A DNA stretch of 34,879 nt from NCBI GenBank assembly GCA_013334435.1, contig JAAXXP010000011.1:1-34879 (forward strand), given 5' to 3'. This DNA is from Chlorobiaceae bacterium (GTDB lineage: Bacteria > Bacteroidota > Chlorobiia > Chlorobiales > Chlorobiaceae). Shown here one piece after another: positions 23,447 to 32,798 of this stretch. Positions within the stretch are counted from its first letter, which is position 1, and every line of letters starts with the position of its first letter. Below the pieces are notes generated by a model. It ran no database searches. It was not told where the DNA came from and worked only from the letters and a program-made list of their open reading frames with translations. Position numbers and translations under genes: made by a program.

Positions 23447-24070
23447 ATGGCTCCTTTCGAAATCCAGCATTATGCGAGTTTCGTTTCCTCGATCCTGCTT
23501 TTCCAGCTCATGCCCGGACCGGGCACCGTGGTGATTCTCGATACCGCTGGCCGGTGCGGCAAACGGGCGGGATTGGCCGCAGTCGCAGGGACGCTTGCGG
23601 GCGACTTCGTTTACATGCTTGCCGCAGTGACCGGTCTTGCCACGTTCATGCCGGACGGGTATTCGCTGTTGCAGATCTTGCAGTGGATCGGGGCAGGGTA
23701 TCTCTGCTGGATCGGATTGCAGCAGTTCCTTGCCGGCGGCAGGCTTTGTGCATGCAGGCAGGTGAGCACGAACGTTTCGCACGCTTTTTCACGCGCTTTA
23801 GCCGTAAGCCTTACCAATCCGAAGGTCGTATTGTTCTTTTTTTTCTTTTTTCCGCTCTTTCTGCTTCCCGGTGCATCAGGTTTCACTCTCATGGCCATGA
23901 TGGCGCATGTCACCATTATCAGCTTCGTCTATCAGGCAGGCCTCGTGCTTATGGGCAGCATGGCGACATCCCGGTTTGCCGCCATGCCGAAAGTTCATGG
24001 TCTTGCACGGCGGATCGCCGGTCTTGCGCTCATCGGCTTCGGCGTCAGGCTCGCCTTCGCGAGCAGGTAG
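23447..24070 (+). CDS. LysE/RhtB-family exporter
   Basis: A 207-residue inner-membrane transporter with about six hydrophobic segments. The family signature FQLMPGPGTVVIL follows the first helix (about residues 19-31), and SLTNPKVVLFFFFFFP (about 121-136) matches the second conserved loop. Members export amino acids such as lysine, homoserine or threonine; the substrate here cannot be told. The ATG at 23447 is preceded by AAGGAG. The C-terminal half ends RLAFASR. It is convergent with umuC and not obviously linked to its neighbours. Confidence 0.9.
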   Translation: MAPFEIQHYASFVSSILLFQLMPGPGTVVILDTAGRCGKRAGLAAVAGTLAGDFVYMLAAVTGLATFMPDGYSLLQILQWIGAGYLCWIGLQQFLAGGRLCACRQVSTNVSHAFSRALAVSLTNPKVVLFFFFFFPLFLLPGASGFTLMAMMAHVTIISFVYQAGLVLMGSMATSRFAAMPKVHGLARRIAGLALIGFGVRLAFASR

Positions 24071-24122
24071 TCTCCTTCGGGCGAGTTTTTCCCTGTACCC
24101 GCAACCCCGGGTTTTCCACTTT

Positions 24123-25397
24123 CTACCCGCTCAGCGTGAGGATGTCGCTCCAGGCCGTGGTGTACTGCGCTGACTTCATTGCCTGATTCGGTTTCCATGC
24201 ATCGTCGTTCTCTGCGGCTATACGGACTGCTGCGGGGCCGTACCGGCGGTTGATGCTCTCCATCGCTTCCATGAGGCGTTTTTCCCGGTCATTTCCGGCA
24301 GTGTCCTCTTCGGTGAACAGCGCGATCTCCCGTTCTGATGATGATGCCGGTGCGAGACCGCTGACGATCACGCCCGCCTTTTTGTACTCGAATCCTTCCC
24401 GGTAGATCGATGCCAGCGCCAGTTCAGCGGTCCGGATTACGGAGATGGTGTCCCGCGACGGCCGTGGCATGGCCAGGGTTCGGGTTCCCCGGTATTTCCG
24501 GTGCGGTTCGTCGAACGGGCTGGTGCAGATAAAGACGGTGAGCATCGATGCGACGGAACCCTCCTCTCGGAGCTTACGGGCGCATGTTCCGGCAAAGGTT
24601 GCCACAGCCTGCTGCAGCTCGTCCAGCGAGATAACCGTGCGTCCGAATGAACGGGAGGTGCAGATGCTCTGCTTTGGCGGCCTGACCTGTTCCAGTGGCA
24701 GGCATGAGTGTCCGTTGAGTTCCTCCTGAATGCGGATTCCGGGGATGTGCAGGTTTTTCCGGATCCACGATGCCGGAGTTCGGGAGTAGTCGAGGGCGGT
24801 CCGGATGTTCCGCGTTTCGAGCAGCCGGTTCCATTGCCGTCCGATTCCCCAGATATCGTCAACTTTCAGGGTAGTCAGGGCATCGGAAATTTCTTTCCGT
24901 GTGGAGAGCATGCAGACGCCTTCGTACCCTGGGTTTTTCTTCGCCATCCGGCTGGCCGCCTTGGCCAGGGTTTTTGTGGAGCCTATGCCGATGCTGACCG
25001 GAATGCCGGTGTGCTTTCTTACCGTGGATCGGATACGGCTTGCGTGATGTTCCAGTCCGAACCGGCTGAAGCCGCCGAGGTCGACAAAGGCCTCGTCGAT
25101 GGAGTAGATCTCGATTTCAGGTGCAAGGTCGCCGATTGTGGCCATCACCCTGGAGGACATGTCGCCGTAGAGCGGGAAGTTTGCCGAAAAGACCCTGACC
25201 CGGTTTTTTTGGAGGATATCCCGGAACTTGAAGGCCGGCCCGCCCATCGGCAGGCCGAGAGCCTTTGCCTCGTCGGAGCGTGCGATAAAGCAGCCGTCGT
25301 TGTTCGAGAGCACGACCACGGGTTTTCCGGTCAGCGACGGGTTGAAAGCCCTTTCGCAGGAGACGTAGAAGTTGTTGCAGTCGACCAGGGCGAACAT
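24123..25397 (-). CDS. umuC: DNA polymerase V catalytic subunit UmuC
   Basis: A 424-residue Y-family polymerase for translesion synthesis. Catalytic residues are visible as Asp6 in [14 protein letters not shown] and Asp101-Glu102 in [14 protein letters not shown]. The fingers contain [15 protein letters not shown], and the helix-hairpin-helix region contains [14 protein letters not shown]. The C-terminal UmuC-specific domain has [13 protein letters not shown]. Length matches E. coli UmuC (422 aa). It lies 53 bases downstream of umuD in a two-gene operon. Confidence 0.97.
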   Translation of the reverse strand: MFALVDCNNFYVSCERAFNPSLTGKPVVVLSNNDGCFIARSDEAKALGLPMGGPAFKFRDILQKNRVRVFSANFPLYGDMSSRVMATIGDLAPEIEIYSIDEAFVDLGGFSRFGLEHHASRIRSTVRKHTGIPVSIGIGSTKTLAKAASRMAKKNPGYEGVCMLSTRKEISDALTTLKVDDIWGIGRQWNRLLETRNIRTALDYSRTPASWIRKNLHIPGIRIQEELNGHSCLPLEQVRPPKQSICTSRSFGRTVISLDELQQAVATFAGTCARKLREEGSVASMLTVFICTSPFDEPHRKYRGTRTLAMPRPSRDTISVIRTAELALASIYREGFEYKKAGVIVSGLAPASSSEREIALFTEEDTAGNDREKRLMEAMESINRRYGPAAVRIAAENDDAWKPNQAMKSAQYTTAWSDILTLSG

Positions 25398-25450
25398 GAC
25401 CGGTGTTTTTTTTGATTTTTTGTGCGGTTGGCGGCTGTTTACCCGGAAAT

Positions 25451-25903
25451 TCAGCGGGCCTTGTGGATGACGTAAGTGACGATCCCCCAGACGGTGAAGT
25501 CGTTTGCTTCGGTGATCCGGATCGGCTTGAACCGTTCGTTTGCAGGCATGAGGCAGAGTTCCCCATCCGTGCGGGCGATGCGCTTGACGGTGAATTCCCC
25601 GTCGATAAAGCAGACCGCAATATCGCCCTCCTTTGGGTCGAGGGCCTTGTCGATCACCAGCAGATCTCCGTCGAGGATGCCGGCGCCGGTCATGGATGTC
25701 CCTTTGGCGCGGGCGTAGAAGGTGGCTGCCGGATGCTTGATGAGCGCCTTGTTCAGGTCGAGCGTCACCTCTTCGTAATCCTCCGCCGGGGAAGGGAAGC
25801 CTGCGGCAATGCCGGTTCCTGCAAGCGGCAGTTCAAGTTCCGAGGCAAGATCGGCTGTAAAAAAATCCGCCACGGGGCCGGTATGGATTCGGGATAGCTG
25901 CAT
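25451..25903 (-). CDS. umuD: UmuD, self-cleaving SOS protein
   Basis: A 150-residue LexA-like protease that, after RecA-stimulated self-cleavage, forms the accessory subunit of Pol V. The predicted cleavage is at Ala34-Gly35 in IAAGFPSP, equivalent to Cys24-Gly25 in E. coli. The catalytic dyad is Ser70 ([10 protein letters not shown]) and Lys107 (FTVKRIAR). All positions are shifted by exactly ten from E. coli UmuD (Ser60, Lys97), because of a longer N-terminus. No LexA box matching the enterobacterial or Gram-positive consensus was found upstream. Confidence 0.95.
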   Translation of the reverse strand: MQLSRIHTGPVADFFTADLASELELPLAGTGIAAGFPSPAEDYEEVTLDLNKALIKHPAATFYARAKGTSMTGAGILDGDLLVIDKALDPKEGDIAVCFIDGEFTVKRIARTDGELCLMPANERFKPIRITEANDFTVWGIVTYVIHKAR

Positions 25904-26080
25904 AGTGCAATGTGTTGAGTTTTCTCCCGCTTTGCAAGTGCTCTGTTAAGCATGCCGCAAACCTGATGTGAACAAAATCCGGGACGGCGGTATCTCCTTT
26001 CGGTAACCGGAACTGGTCCAGAGTGTCGAGTCGTTGTGCGAGCGTTCAGAAGGCCTGCCGTGCGGCCGGTAAAAGCGAAT
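25904..26080. other. Non-coding region upstream of umuD
   Basis: This 177-base stretch must hold the umuDC promoter on the minus strand. No good sigma-70 pair was found, nor a CTGT-N8-ACAG or GAAC-N4-GTTC operator. The overlapping open frames on both strands do not look like genes. Confidence 0.3.
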
Positions 26081-26165
26081 GCGGGTTTCAGGCTGGCGCC
26101 TGTAAACCCGCATCGATGAAAGTGAGTCTCATGGCTGGCGCCATGAAACTCACCGTGCTTTTTTT
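26081..26165 (+). ncRNA. Twin hairpins with identical core, ending in a T-run (candidate small RNA or terminator)
   Basis: Two adjacent hairpins share the core GGCTGGCGCC. The first (26081-26111) has 13 paired bases and one bulge, flanked by GCGGGTTT/AAACCCGC. The second (26122-26153) has 13 of 14 pairs, flanked by GTGAGT/ACTCAC. Only the core and loop are shared, while the outer stems differ, so the structure rather than the sequence is repeated. Seven T (26159-26165) follow the second hairpin on the plus strand. The unit may be a structured small RNA ending in a terminator. No upstream promoter was found. Confidence 0.45.
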
Positions 26166-26478
26166 GCTTAACAAGTGTGAAGGTAGAGGAGAGATTCTGC
26201 GGAAACAAGTTTTCGTGGCTTTTATGCAAGTGAAAGTGATAAATATCTCAGGATGCTGTTTTCAGGTCTTGTCGGATAATTCGCTTTTTTCCGTACTCTT
26301 ACAGAGAGTGTTTTTTTGATGAAGCCCCCCACTGACTCAAAAGAACCGGGTCCTTACCCCTGTTACGCCATCGTTTTTTCACCAGCCGGTAAGGCGTGGT
26401 TTTTCCCCTTTCGAACACCGGGCGGCTTCTCCTGTTCTTTTCGCTTGCCAGTCAACGAAAAATAAAAAGGAGAGTGCC
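26166..26478 (+). other. Non-coding region upstream of metallophosphoesterase gene
   Basis: This 313-base stretch has no convincing gene. A weak 5-bp stem (ACGCC 26365-26369 with GGCGT 26393-26397) followed by GGTTTTT could be a terminator. The last bases hold the Shine-Dalgarno AAAAAGGAG for the next gene. No clear promoter was identified. Confidence 0.3.
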
Positions 26479-28374
26479 ATGAAAAAACAGGTGGTGGTCC
26501 TGAGCGATATCCATATCGGCGACAATTCGCCGACCTGCTGGTATCAGTCCGCCATTCATGACGAGTATCTGATAACGGTACTCGACGCCATCGCAGACAA
26601 CGCCGCCGCAGTGCGCGAGCTTGTGCTGCTTGGTGATGTTGTCGATATGTGGACCTATCCTTTCGATGCAGTGCCTCCGACGTTCGCAGAGATCACTGCA
26701 AAAAATCCTGCTATTTTCAGTCAGAAAGGGGTGCTCGCAAGGGTGCTCGATGCGCTCGACGGAGCGGTGACCTACATTCCCGGTAATCACGACATGGCAG
26801 TTACCGAAGCCGACGTCGCCTCCATCACCAGTCCCGGCGGCCACCGTCTCCGCTATGCCCGACAATTCTACAATCCGGCAGGGGATAGCCGGGTGCTCAT
26901 GACTCACGGTCACGAGTTTACGCTTTTCAACGCCCCCGATCCCGCAACCATGTGGGCACCGCTGCCGGTCGGGCACTTCGTGACCAGAAGCGTGGCTACC
27001 TACTGGAAGTCGCACCTGAAACCTGGCCAGAACGTCTCCGACCTGAAGGATCAGGGGTACCCCAACGGCATCGATGTGCTCTCGATCATCAAGCATGCGC
27101 TGAAGTCGCTCGACGTTTCTCTCTCCGACGCGCTGATCGACGGCATTGCGGGCAAGCTCGGCATATCGGAATCGGCGCCCATTCGGATCACCGAACACCA
27201 GACAACCACCCTGAGCGGGGTCAAACAGGCCTACAAAAGCCTGTTCTCACGCTGGATAACGGAGAACGGCGGGGGCGAGGACGGACTGCTTGTTGCCACC
27301 AAGGCAGCAATGGCCGACTACGACTCATCCTTCATGGGGTGGTTCGCGCAGCGAGAAGCCTTCCGACGCAACGCCGACCTTGTCGTGCTGGGCCATACGC
27401 ATGCATCGGTTTCGAAGCTCAGAACGTCGATGGTCAACTACGTCAATACCGGTTTCATGTGCCCCTCCAGCGCCGACATGCCCGGACGTTTCGTCTCCTA
27501 CGCCACGGTCAGTCTCGATTCGCCTCCGGTCGTGAAAAACATGCAGGCAGTCAGGCGCGGGGGTGGTATAGCCGTGAACCCTTTCGAGGCTCCGTCAGCA
27601 TCTATCGTGGTCGAGCCCTGCATGGACTTCTCCTGCTACGTTCGGGTGGACAACAGCCCCAATACGAAGGACCTGTGGTGTGTGGGAACCGAAGTCGGCC
27701 ACGGTCACTTCGTGGAGCTGCCCAGGTGCATCAAGGCGGGCTCCTTTTCCACCCTATGGCTGCAGGATTATCCGAACCTCGTTCCTCCACATGGTTCGGA
27801 CGCAACGGTTACCTACCGCGACGACGGCGGTACGGTGGCGACCTTCAACTTCGACTGCCCGACGGGCATCTACCCGAACAGCTGTTCGGGAGGGAGCGGT
27901 TTTCAGGCGAAAGCAGGCGATGGACCGTGGCTGCCGCCGGGCCAGGTGCCCTCAACCGGCCATCCGCTTTTCGTACGTTTCAGCGTCACACCGGGATCCG
28001 TGGCGGGCACATTCAAGGGGGCTTGCGGAGTGAATTCCTTTGCGGTTTCGGCAACCGGCGGCCTCAATCCTGGTGAGAATGTGGTGCTCAACGGAAAGAC
28101 AGACCTGTCGGATTGCATGGTTGCCAACGACGACGCGAAGGTTTTCGGTATACGGCTCGACAAGACGTCGGGAGTCTACGAATACTGCCTCAGGGTCGAT
28201 GCCCAGGGCCCGAAAGGCATGTTATCGGGATCCATGTACCTTTACTTCACCGACCAGAGCGGAGATCGCTACCTGCTGACCGTTTTCGATCATGCCCGCA
28301 AGATGCACACCCTGCAGTACAACAGCTGCGCTCCGGCAATCATGAAGATCGAGTGGAGCAATACCGCCAAATAG
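26479..28374 (+). CDS. Metallophosphoesterase with aegerolysin-like C-terminal region
   Basis: A 631-residue protein without signal peptide. Residues 1-345 are a calcineurin-like phosphoesterase with all metal-binding motifs: LSDIHIGD (Asp10, His12), LGDVVD (Asp53), PGNHD (Asn103, His104), THGH (143-145) and GHTH (305-308). From about residue 370 come two domains that are not part of the enzyme. The first contains VDNSPNTKDLWCVG, then GSDATVTYR and FNFDCPTGIYPNS, a pattern I associate with aegerolysins, small beta-sandwich proteins binding membrane lipids. The second (about 500-631) is unrecognised. The enzyme call is firm, the lipid-binding domain a guess. It has a strong Shine-Dalgarno and stands alone. 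Confidence 0.85.
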   Translation: MKKQVVVLSDIHIGDNSPTCWYQSAIHDEYLITVLDAIADNAAAVRELVLLGDVVDMWTYPFDAVPPTFAEITAKNPAIFSQKGVLARVLDALDGAVTYIPGNHDMAVTEADVASITSPGGHRLRYARQFYNPAGDSRVLMTHGHEFTLFNAPDPATMWAPLPVGHFVTRSVATYWKSHLKPGQNVSDLKDQGYPNGIDVLSIIKHALKSLDVSLSDALIDGIAGKLGISESAPIRITEHQTTTLSGVKQAYKSLFSRWITENGGGEDGLLVATKAAMADYDSSFMGWFAQREAFRRNADLVVLGHTHASVSKLRTSMVNYVNTGFMCPSSADMPGRFVSYATVSLDSPPVVKNMQAVRRGGGIAVNPFEAPSASIVVEPCMDFSCYVRVDNSPNTKDLWCVGTEVGHGHFVELPRCIKAGSFSTLWLQDYPNLVPPHGSDATVTYRDDGGTVATFNFDCPTGIYPNSCSGGSGFQAKAGDGPWLPPGQVPSTGHPLFVRFSVTPGSVAGTFKGACGVNSFAVSATGGLNPGENVVLNGKTDLSDCMVANDDAKVFGIRLDKTSGVYEYCLRVDAQGPKGMLSGSMYLYFTDQSGDRYLLTVFDHARKMHTLQYNSCAPAIMKIEWSNTAK

Positions 28375-28426
28375 CGGTGGTTCGTACGGTTTCGTTCCGG
28401 TGACGGAGAAACCGGTTTTCATGTAT

Positions 28427-28467
28427 AACAGGCAAGCCCCGGTTTTTCTTTCCGGGGCTTGCCTGTT
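28427..28467. terminator. Long perfect stem-loop between convergent genes
   Basis: AACAGGCAAGCCCCGG pairs perfectly over 16 bases with its complement around a 9-base loop. T-runs are short on both sides (TTT after the plus-strand stem). It lies between the phosphoesterase and dnaK ends and probably terminates both. Confidence 0.8.
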
Positions 28468-28514
28468 TACTGCGTTCGTGCTGTTACGAGCGTGATGTTT
28501 CAGCGGCTTGCGGT

Positions 28515-30434
28515 TTACTTGTCGTTGCCGTCGATCACTTCGTACTCGGCGTTTTCGACCTCGCCCTCTCCGCCTTTCTTGCCGCCCTGGTCGCCGCCGC
28601 CGGCCGAAGGGCCGGAAGTTCCGGGAGCGCCAGCGTCCGGGGTCTGATAAAGGTTGGAGGCTACATCGCTCCACTCCTTGTTCAGGTCGTCCATTGCGGA
28701 CTTGATCGATTCGGCGGTGCCGTTCTTGTAGGCCTCTTTCAGCTTTTCAAGAGCACCTTCCATACGCGGTTTTTTGTCGGCCGGAATCTTGTCGCCAAGT
28801 TCGGCGAGCTGCTTTTCGGTGCTGAAGATCAGCGAGTCTGCCGCGTTGCGGATGTCGATCTCCTCCTTCTTTTTCTGGTCTTCTGCCGCATGCTCCTTGG
28901 CGTCCTGCTTCATTTTTTCGATTTCGGCATCGTTGAGTTTGCCGCTGGCCTCGATCCGGATGGTCTGTTCCTTTCCGGTTGCCTTGTCTTTTGCCGATAC
29001 GCTCAGGATGCCGTTCGAGTCGATGTCGAAGGTCACCTCGATCTGCGGAATGCCTCTTGGCGCCGGCGGAATATCGCCAAGGTGGAAACGTCCGAGGGTT
29101 TTGTTGTCGGCAGCCATGGGCCTTTCACCCTGTACCACGTGGACTTCAACGGATGTCTGGCTGTCGGCAGCCGTCGAAAATACCTCCTGTTTTTTGGTAG
29201 GAATGGTGGTGTTGGCCTCGATAAGCCGGGTCATCACGCCGCCGAGCGTCTCGATGCCGAGCGAGAGCGGTGTTACGTCGAGCAGGAGCACGTCGGTCAC
29301 GTCGCCCTTGAGCACGCCGCCCTGAATGGCTGCACCGATAGCCACAACCTCGTCGGGGTTGACGCTTCTGTTTGGCTCACGGCCGAAAAACTCCTTGACC
29401 AGGGCCTGTACTTTCGGAATACGGGTTGAACCGCCCACCAGCACGACCTCGTCGATCTCCTTCATCTCGAGCTTCGAATTTTTAACGGCGCGGTGGCAGG
29501 GCTCGAGAATTTTCTCGAACAGGTCGGCGCTCATGGCCTCGAATTTCGCCCTTGTCAGGTTGATGACCAGATGTTTGGGGCCCTCCTGGGTTGCCGTGAT
29601 GAACGGAAGGTTGATTTCCGTGTCGGTTCTCGACGAGAGCTCGACTTTGGCTTTTTCGGCTGCCTCCTTGAGCCTCTGCAGGGCGATGGCGTCGCTGCGA
29701 AGATCGATGCCTTCCTGCTTCTTGAACTCGTCAGCAAGGAAGTCGATGATTTTCTGGTCGAAGTCGTCTCCGCCGAGATGGGTGTCGCCGTCGGTGGACT
29801 TCACTTCGAAAACGCCGTCTCCGAGTTCGAGAATGGAGATGTCGAACGTTCCGCCGCCAAGGTCGAAAACCGCGACCTTTTCGTTCTCCTGCTTTTTGTC
29901 GAGACCGTAGGCAAGCGCGGCAGCTGTCGGTTCGTTGATGATCCGCTTCACGTCGAGACCGGCAATTTTGCCCGCGTCCTTGGTTGCCTGCCGCTGTGCG
30001 TCGTTGAAGTACGCCGGAACGGTGATGACGGCTTCGGTGACCTTTTCGCCGAGGAAGTCTTCGGCAGTCTGTTTCATTTTCTGCAGGATCATTGCAGAAA
30101 CTTCCTGCGGAGAGTAGATCTTGTCGTTGATCTTTACCCGGGCTTCGCCGTTTTCGTTGATGATATCGTACGGAGCCAGCTTTTTCTCGTTTGGCACTTC
30201 CTCATATTTGCGTCCCATAAAACGCTTGATCGAGGATACCGTATTTTTCGGATTGGTTATTGCCTGGCGTTTCGCCGCCTGGCCGACAAGCCTGTCGCCC
30301 GTTTTGGTTACAGCAACGATAGAGGGAGTCGTACGGTTTCCTTCGGAATTTTCGATAACCGTCGGCTGAGTGCCCTGCATGACGGCTACGCACGAGTTCG
30401 TGGTTCCGAGGTCGATACCGATAATTTTTCCCAT
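28515..30434 (-). CDS. dnaK: Chaperone DnaK (Hsp70)
   Basis: A 639-residue Hsp70. The ATPase domain starts [18 protein letters not shown] and contains [14 protein letters not shown] and the [11 protein letters not shown] motif. The substrate-binding domain has [14 protein letters not shown] and the [14 protein letters not shown] segment. A helical lid follows. The end is a Gly/Pro-rich linker and the conserved acidic AEYEVIDG. It folds and protects proteins with DnaJ and GrpE, which are not in this window. A Shine-Dalgarno (AAGGAA) lies upstream. It is 87 bases after hsp20. No CIRCE element was seen nearby. Confidence 0.98.
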   Translation of the reverse strand: MGKIIGIDLGTTNSCVAVMQGTQPTVIENSEGNRTTPSIVAVTKTGDRLVGQAAKRQAITNPKNTVSSIKRFMGRKYEEVPNEKKLAPYDIINENGEARVKINDKIYSPQEVSAMILQKMKQTAEDFLGEKVTEAVITVPAYFNDAQRQATKDAGKIAGLDVKRIINEPTAAALAYGLDKKQENEKVAVFDLGGGTFDISILELGDGVFEVKSTDGDTHLGGDDFDQKIIDFLADEFKKQEGIDLRSDAIALQRLKEAAEKAKVELSSRTDTEINLPFITATQEGPKHLVINLTRAKFEAMSADLFEKILEPCHRAVKNSKLEMKEIDEVVLVGGSTRIPKVQALVKEFFGREPNRSVNPDEVVAIGAAIQGGVLKGDVTDVLLLDVTPLSLGIETLGGVMTRLIEANTTIPTKKQEVFSTAADSQTSVEVHVVQGERPMAADNKTLGRFHLGDIPPAPRGIPQIEVTFDIDSNGILSVSAKDKATGKEQTIRIEASGKLNDAEIEKMKQDAKEHAAEDQKKKEEIDIRNAADSLIFSTEKQLAELGDKIPADKKPRMEGALEKLKEAYKNGTAESIKSAMDDLNKEWSDVASNLYQTPDAGAPGTSGPSAGGGDQGGKKGGEGEVENAEYEVIDGNDK

Positions 30435-30475
30435 AGTTGTAATTCCTTTTTCCTGATTGTGTAATGAAAGATTAT

Positions 30476-30507
30476 CCGGCTTTCATCCCCGGAGGGGTGG
30501 AAGCCGG
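30476..30507 (-). promoter_or_regulatory. Hairpin between hsp20 and dnaK
   Basis: CCGGCTT and AAGCCGG form a 7-bp outer stem and CCCC/GGGG an inner one, separated by small internal mismatches. There is no following T-run. It may be a processing site or partial terminator that sets different levels for Hsp20 and DnaK. Confidence 0.55.
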
Positions 30508-30521
30508 ACTGGTGAAACTGT

Positions 30522-30926
30522 TTACCTGATCGATATTTCCTTGGTTTTTCTTACCGGCTGCGCTTTCGGCAGGGTAACATGCAGCACGCCGTTTTCAAAA
30601 TCGGCGCCGATGTTTTCCTGGTCGATCATCTCTCCGAGATTGAAGCTTCTTGAAAAACTGCCGTATGATCGTTCAATCCGGTGGAAATCCTTTTTCTTCT
30701 CTTCCGATTCCTGTTTGCGTTCAGCCTTGATGGTCAGCACGTCGTCTTCGATGTTCAGCGCGATCTGTTCTTTCGAAAGGCCGGGAAGTTCGGCGTCGAT
30801 GTGAAAGGCGTGTTCGTCTTCCGATATGTCGACCTTGAATGCCGGTGCGCTGGCCGGAGCCATCTGGTTGCCCGACCAGATATCGTCGAAAAGTCTCAGG
30901 GGGTCTTTTGCCAATTTGACAAGCAT
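30522..30926 (-). CDS. Small heat-shock protein Hsp20
   Basis: A 134-residue alpha-crystallin protein. The central domain runs from [20 protein letters not shown] (about residue 30) to the conserved [12 protein letters not shown], with [10 protein letters not shown] between. The C-terminal I-x-I anchor is ISI. The start at 30926 (MLVKLAKDP) is chosen because GGAGG sits eight bases upstream. The ATG at 30941, five codons earlier, would put that Shine-Dalgarno inside the gene. It holds unfolding proteins for DnaK, its downstream neighbour. A weak promoter (TTGATC, 18 bases, TACACT) lies near 30980-31010. Confidence 0.95.
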   Translation of the reverse strand: MLVKLAKDPLRLFDDIWSGNQMAPASAPAFKVDISEDEHAFHIDAELPGLSKEQIALNIEDDVLTIKAERKQESEEKKKDFHRIERSYGSFSRSFNLGEMIDQENIGADFENGVLHVTLPKAQPVRKTKEISIR

Positions 30927-31307
30927 CTCTGTGTCCTCCATGGTGTAATGTTGACTGACGTTGTTTTTTTATAACAGTGTATGCATCTGTACGCCATTAG
31001 ATCAACAAGTAGCGTGCCAAACCTGTTTTTGCGGATTTCCGGTGCGTCAGAAGCGCCTTTTTGTCAGATATATGGGTATTTTGTCATACCAGGAAGGAGT
31101 TTTTCTTGAAATCGTGTCAGATTCGGTCGGTATTGCCATGCCGTTGCTCAGGGAACGGAAGCTGAACGCCACGGTGAAAGGCATTGAGACGCGGACGGAA
31201 GATGGAGATGGAATACAGAGAAGGAAAAGAGAGGGCTCGGGCACGGGACATGGTGAATGCGCCTTCGGGGAAGAGATCGTTAGGTTTTCGGGGCGACGGT
31301 GCAGGGC
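30927..31307. other. Non-coding region between hsp20 and arsR-type gene
   Basis: This 381-base stretch has no convincing gene on either strand. It must hold the hsp20 promoter on the minus strand. The overlapping open frames (up to 125 codons) do not match any family I know and have atypical composition. No repeat or strong hairpin was noticed. Confidence 0.35.
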
Positions 31308-31706
31308 TCAGGCAGTAAGATTGCTGTTGACCTTCTGAATCCAGCTCAGGCGGTCCTGCAGGTTTTCAACCACACTTTTCGAAATAAGATAACAGGCGAA
31401 AATAATGCTGTCGTCGGCGATGCGGTAGTAGCATTTAAGCCCCTCTTTTCGACGGTGGACCACCCCGTTGTCGTGCATGAGGGCAAGATGTTTCGAGATG
31501 TTGGCCTGACTCGCATTGACCTCTTTAACGATGTCCTGAACGGTACGTTCCCGTTCGCAAAGCACCCGAAGAATTCTCAGTCGCATAGGCTCCGAAAGCA
31601 GCTTGAAGCGGTTCGATACGGCTTCGAGCATTTCATCAGGCATATTGAGATTCCACTTCTTTACTTCGTCTTCGGATATCGTAATCGTTTTACCCATAAC
31701 AATCAT
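31308..31706 (-). CDS. ArsR-family transcriptional repressor
   Basis: A 132-residue winged-helix regulator. The helix-turn-helix is [23 protein letters not shown] then [19 protein letters not shown], followed by a wing [11 protein letters not shown]. The canonical metal site ELCVCDL of ArsR/SmtB is missing, so its signal is unclear. Cysteines in RVLCERE, LKCYY and FACYL might be redox or metal ligands. ATG at 31706 is used; 31697 (MGKTIT) is an alternative. It has its own promoter and operator-like palindrome upstream. Its target is not evident. Confidence 0.9.
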   Translation of the reverse strand: MIVMGKTITISEDEVKKWNLNMPDEMLEAVSNRFKLLSEPMRLRILRVLCERERTVQDIVKEVNASQANISKHLALMHDNGVVHRRKEGLKCYYRIADDSIIFACYLISKSVVENLQDRLSWIQKVNSNLTA

Positions 31707-31750
31707 TTTGGTGCATGCAGGTCATCACTGCCCTTCACGGGAGAATGACG

Positions 31751-31800
31751 ACGCCATTTGTGGCGTTATGGCTATATAGCTATAAATTCATATTATTCAA
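31751..31800 (-). promoter_or_regulatory. Promoter and operator candidate of the ArsR gene
   Basis: On the minus strand TTGAAT (31795-31800) and TATATA (31773-31778) are 16 bases apart. Immediately downstream, ACGCCA and TGGCGT (31751-31766) form a perfect 6-bp dyad with a 4-base centre at the expected transcription start. GCTATATAGC (31771-31780) is another palindrome overlapping the -10. This is the normal place for ArsR autorepression, but binding is inferred. Confidence 0.55.
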
Positions 31801-31803
31801 ACC

Positions 31804-31828
31804 AAAAAAGCCCCATTATGAGGGCTTT
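31804..31828 (-). terminator. Terminator after anti-sigma factor gene
   Basis: On the minus strand AAAGCCC and GGGCTTT pair over seven bases with an 8-base loop, continuing into TTTT. It closes the sigma/anti-sigma operon just before the arsR promoter. Confidence 0.88.
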
Positions 31829-31836
31829 GACGGAAA

Positions 31837-32103
31837 TCATGAAATTTGATCGAACATGAGGGCTTCTTCGGTCTGCCGGCTTGAAATGATTCCGAGCTGG
31901 AGCACGGAATCGACAAGCGACTGGGGAGCTTTGAATCGTACGATTTTCTCCCGGATAATCAGTTTGGTCTTTTTTGCTTCGGTGAACTCTTCGGCACACG
32001 CCATGCACTCGGAAAGATGCTGCTGAAACTCCTGCTCCTCCTTTGGCGTCAGCTCCCCGTCAAGTGCGCAACTCATGAGCACTCGGGCTTTTTTGCAGTT
32101 CAT
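31837..32103 (-). CDS. Zinc-finger anti-sigma factor
   Basis: An 88-residue ZAS-type anti-sigma factor. It starts MNCKKARVLMSCALDGEL, and the metal site is HLSECMACAEEF (H-x3-C-x2-C), which with an early Cys binds zinc. In RsrA-like proteins disulfide formation there releases the sigma factor under oxidative stress. The frame is open further upstream, overlapping the sigma gene, but this ATG gives the family N-terminus and a 28-base gap. No membrane segment is present, so it acts in the cytoplasm. A role in redox sensing is inferred. Confidence 0.85.
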   Translation of the reverse strand: MNCKKARVLMSCALDGELTPKEEQEFQQHLSECMACAEEFTEAKKTKLIIREKIVRFKAPQSLVDSVLQLGIISSRQTEEALMFDQIS

Positions 32104-32131
32104 AGTAAAAAAGGTCTGGATGTGTATTGTG

Positions 32132-32764
32132 TTACTCTTCTTCTTTATCGGTATTAAAGCCATATTTTCTGGCATAGTTTTCAAGTTGACCGCGAAGCAG
32201 TTTACGGCCGCGGTACAACCTTGACCTTACTGTCCCGATAGGGCTTTCCACCATATTGGCAATCTCCTCGTAGGTGAATCCCTCAATATCACACAACTGT
32301 ATCACTTCCCTGAACTCCTCAGGCAGCGATTGCAGCGCCTGATAGACCTCTTCGTGCATGAGCGAATGGAAATAGTCGGAATCGGTTTCGCTCGTGTCGC
32401 TTCTCGTATCCTTTATCGAATGATAAAAATCCTTTATAAGATCGTAATCAACTTTGCCCGGTTCCCTCGAGTTCTTGCGGAATCTGTTGATATAGTTATT
32501 TTTAAGGATTTTAAACAGCCATGCCTTGCAGTTTGTTCCCCGTTCAAAAGAATTAAAGAATTTGTAGGCCTTGAGGTAGGTTTCCTGGACAAGGTCTTCT
32601 GCATCGTCGGGATTCATGGTCAGATGCAGCGCGTAGTTATAGAGTGAGTTGATGTGGGCAACAGCTTCTTCCTGAAACTCCTGCTGTTTTTTCAGTTCTT
32701 CACGGGTAAGGGTTTCCTTGCCCTGTTTCTGTTTTTTTTTCTCTGGGGATTCGTGAGTATCCAT
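32132..32764 (-). CDS. ECF-type RNA polymerase sigma factor
   Basis: A 210-residue sigma-70 factor with only regions 2 and 4. Region 2 shows [20 protein letters not shown] and [18 protein letters not shown]. Region 4 has [20 protein letters not shown], then [20 protein letters not shown]. The long acidic linker and a soluble zinc-finger anti-sigma downstream resemble the SigR/SigH (RsrA-controlled) group. The N-terminus is Lys/Glu-rich. Its regulon cannot be seen here. Confidence 0.94.
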   Translation of the reverse strand: MDTHESPEKKKQKQGKETLTREELKKQQEFQEEAVAHINSLYNYALHLTMNPDDAEDLVQETYLKAYKFFNSFERGTNCKAWLFKILKNNYINRFRKNSREPGKVDYDLIKDFYHSIKDTRSDTSETDSDYFHSLMHEEVYQALQSLPEEFREVIQLCDIEGFTYEEIANMVESPIGTVRSRLYRGRKLLRGQLENYARKYGFNTDKEEE

Positions 32765-32798
32765 AACATGGTTTGTTCTTTATACCGGCAGTCGGCAC

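Noticed and set aside
25904-26080. LexA box for umuDC
   Set aside because: No match to either classical consensus; Chlorobi LexA may use a different site, so none is claimed.
25765-26229. Minus-strand frame of 154 codons over the umuD start
   Set aside because: It overlaps umuD out of frame and spans the twin hairpins, with no protein signature.
26952-28076. Plus-strand open frame of 374 codons
   Set aside because: It overlaps the metallophosphoesterase in another frame, Arg/Gly-rich with no recognisable domain.
29493-30464. Plus-strand open frame of 323 codons
   Set aside because: It is antisense to dnaK.
30927-31020. CIRCE element for heat-shock control
   Set aside because: No TTAGCACTC-N9-GAGTGCTAA match was found before hsp20 or dnaK.
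30961-31338. Plus-strand open frame of 125 codons upstream of the ArsR-type gene
   Set aside because: No ribosome-binding site, odd composition, no recognisable family, and it runs antisense into the regulator gene.
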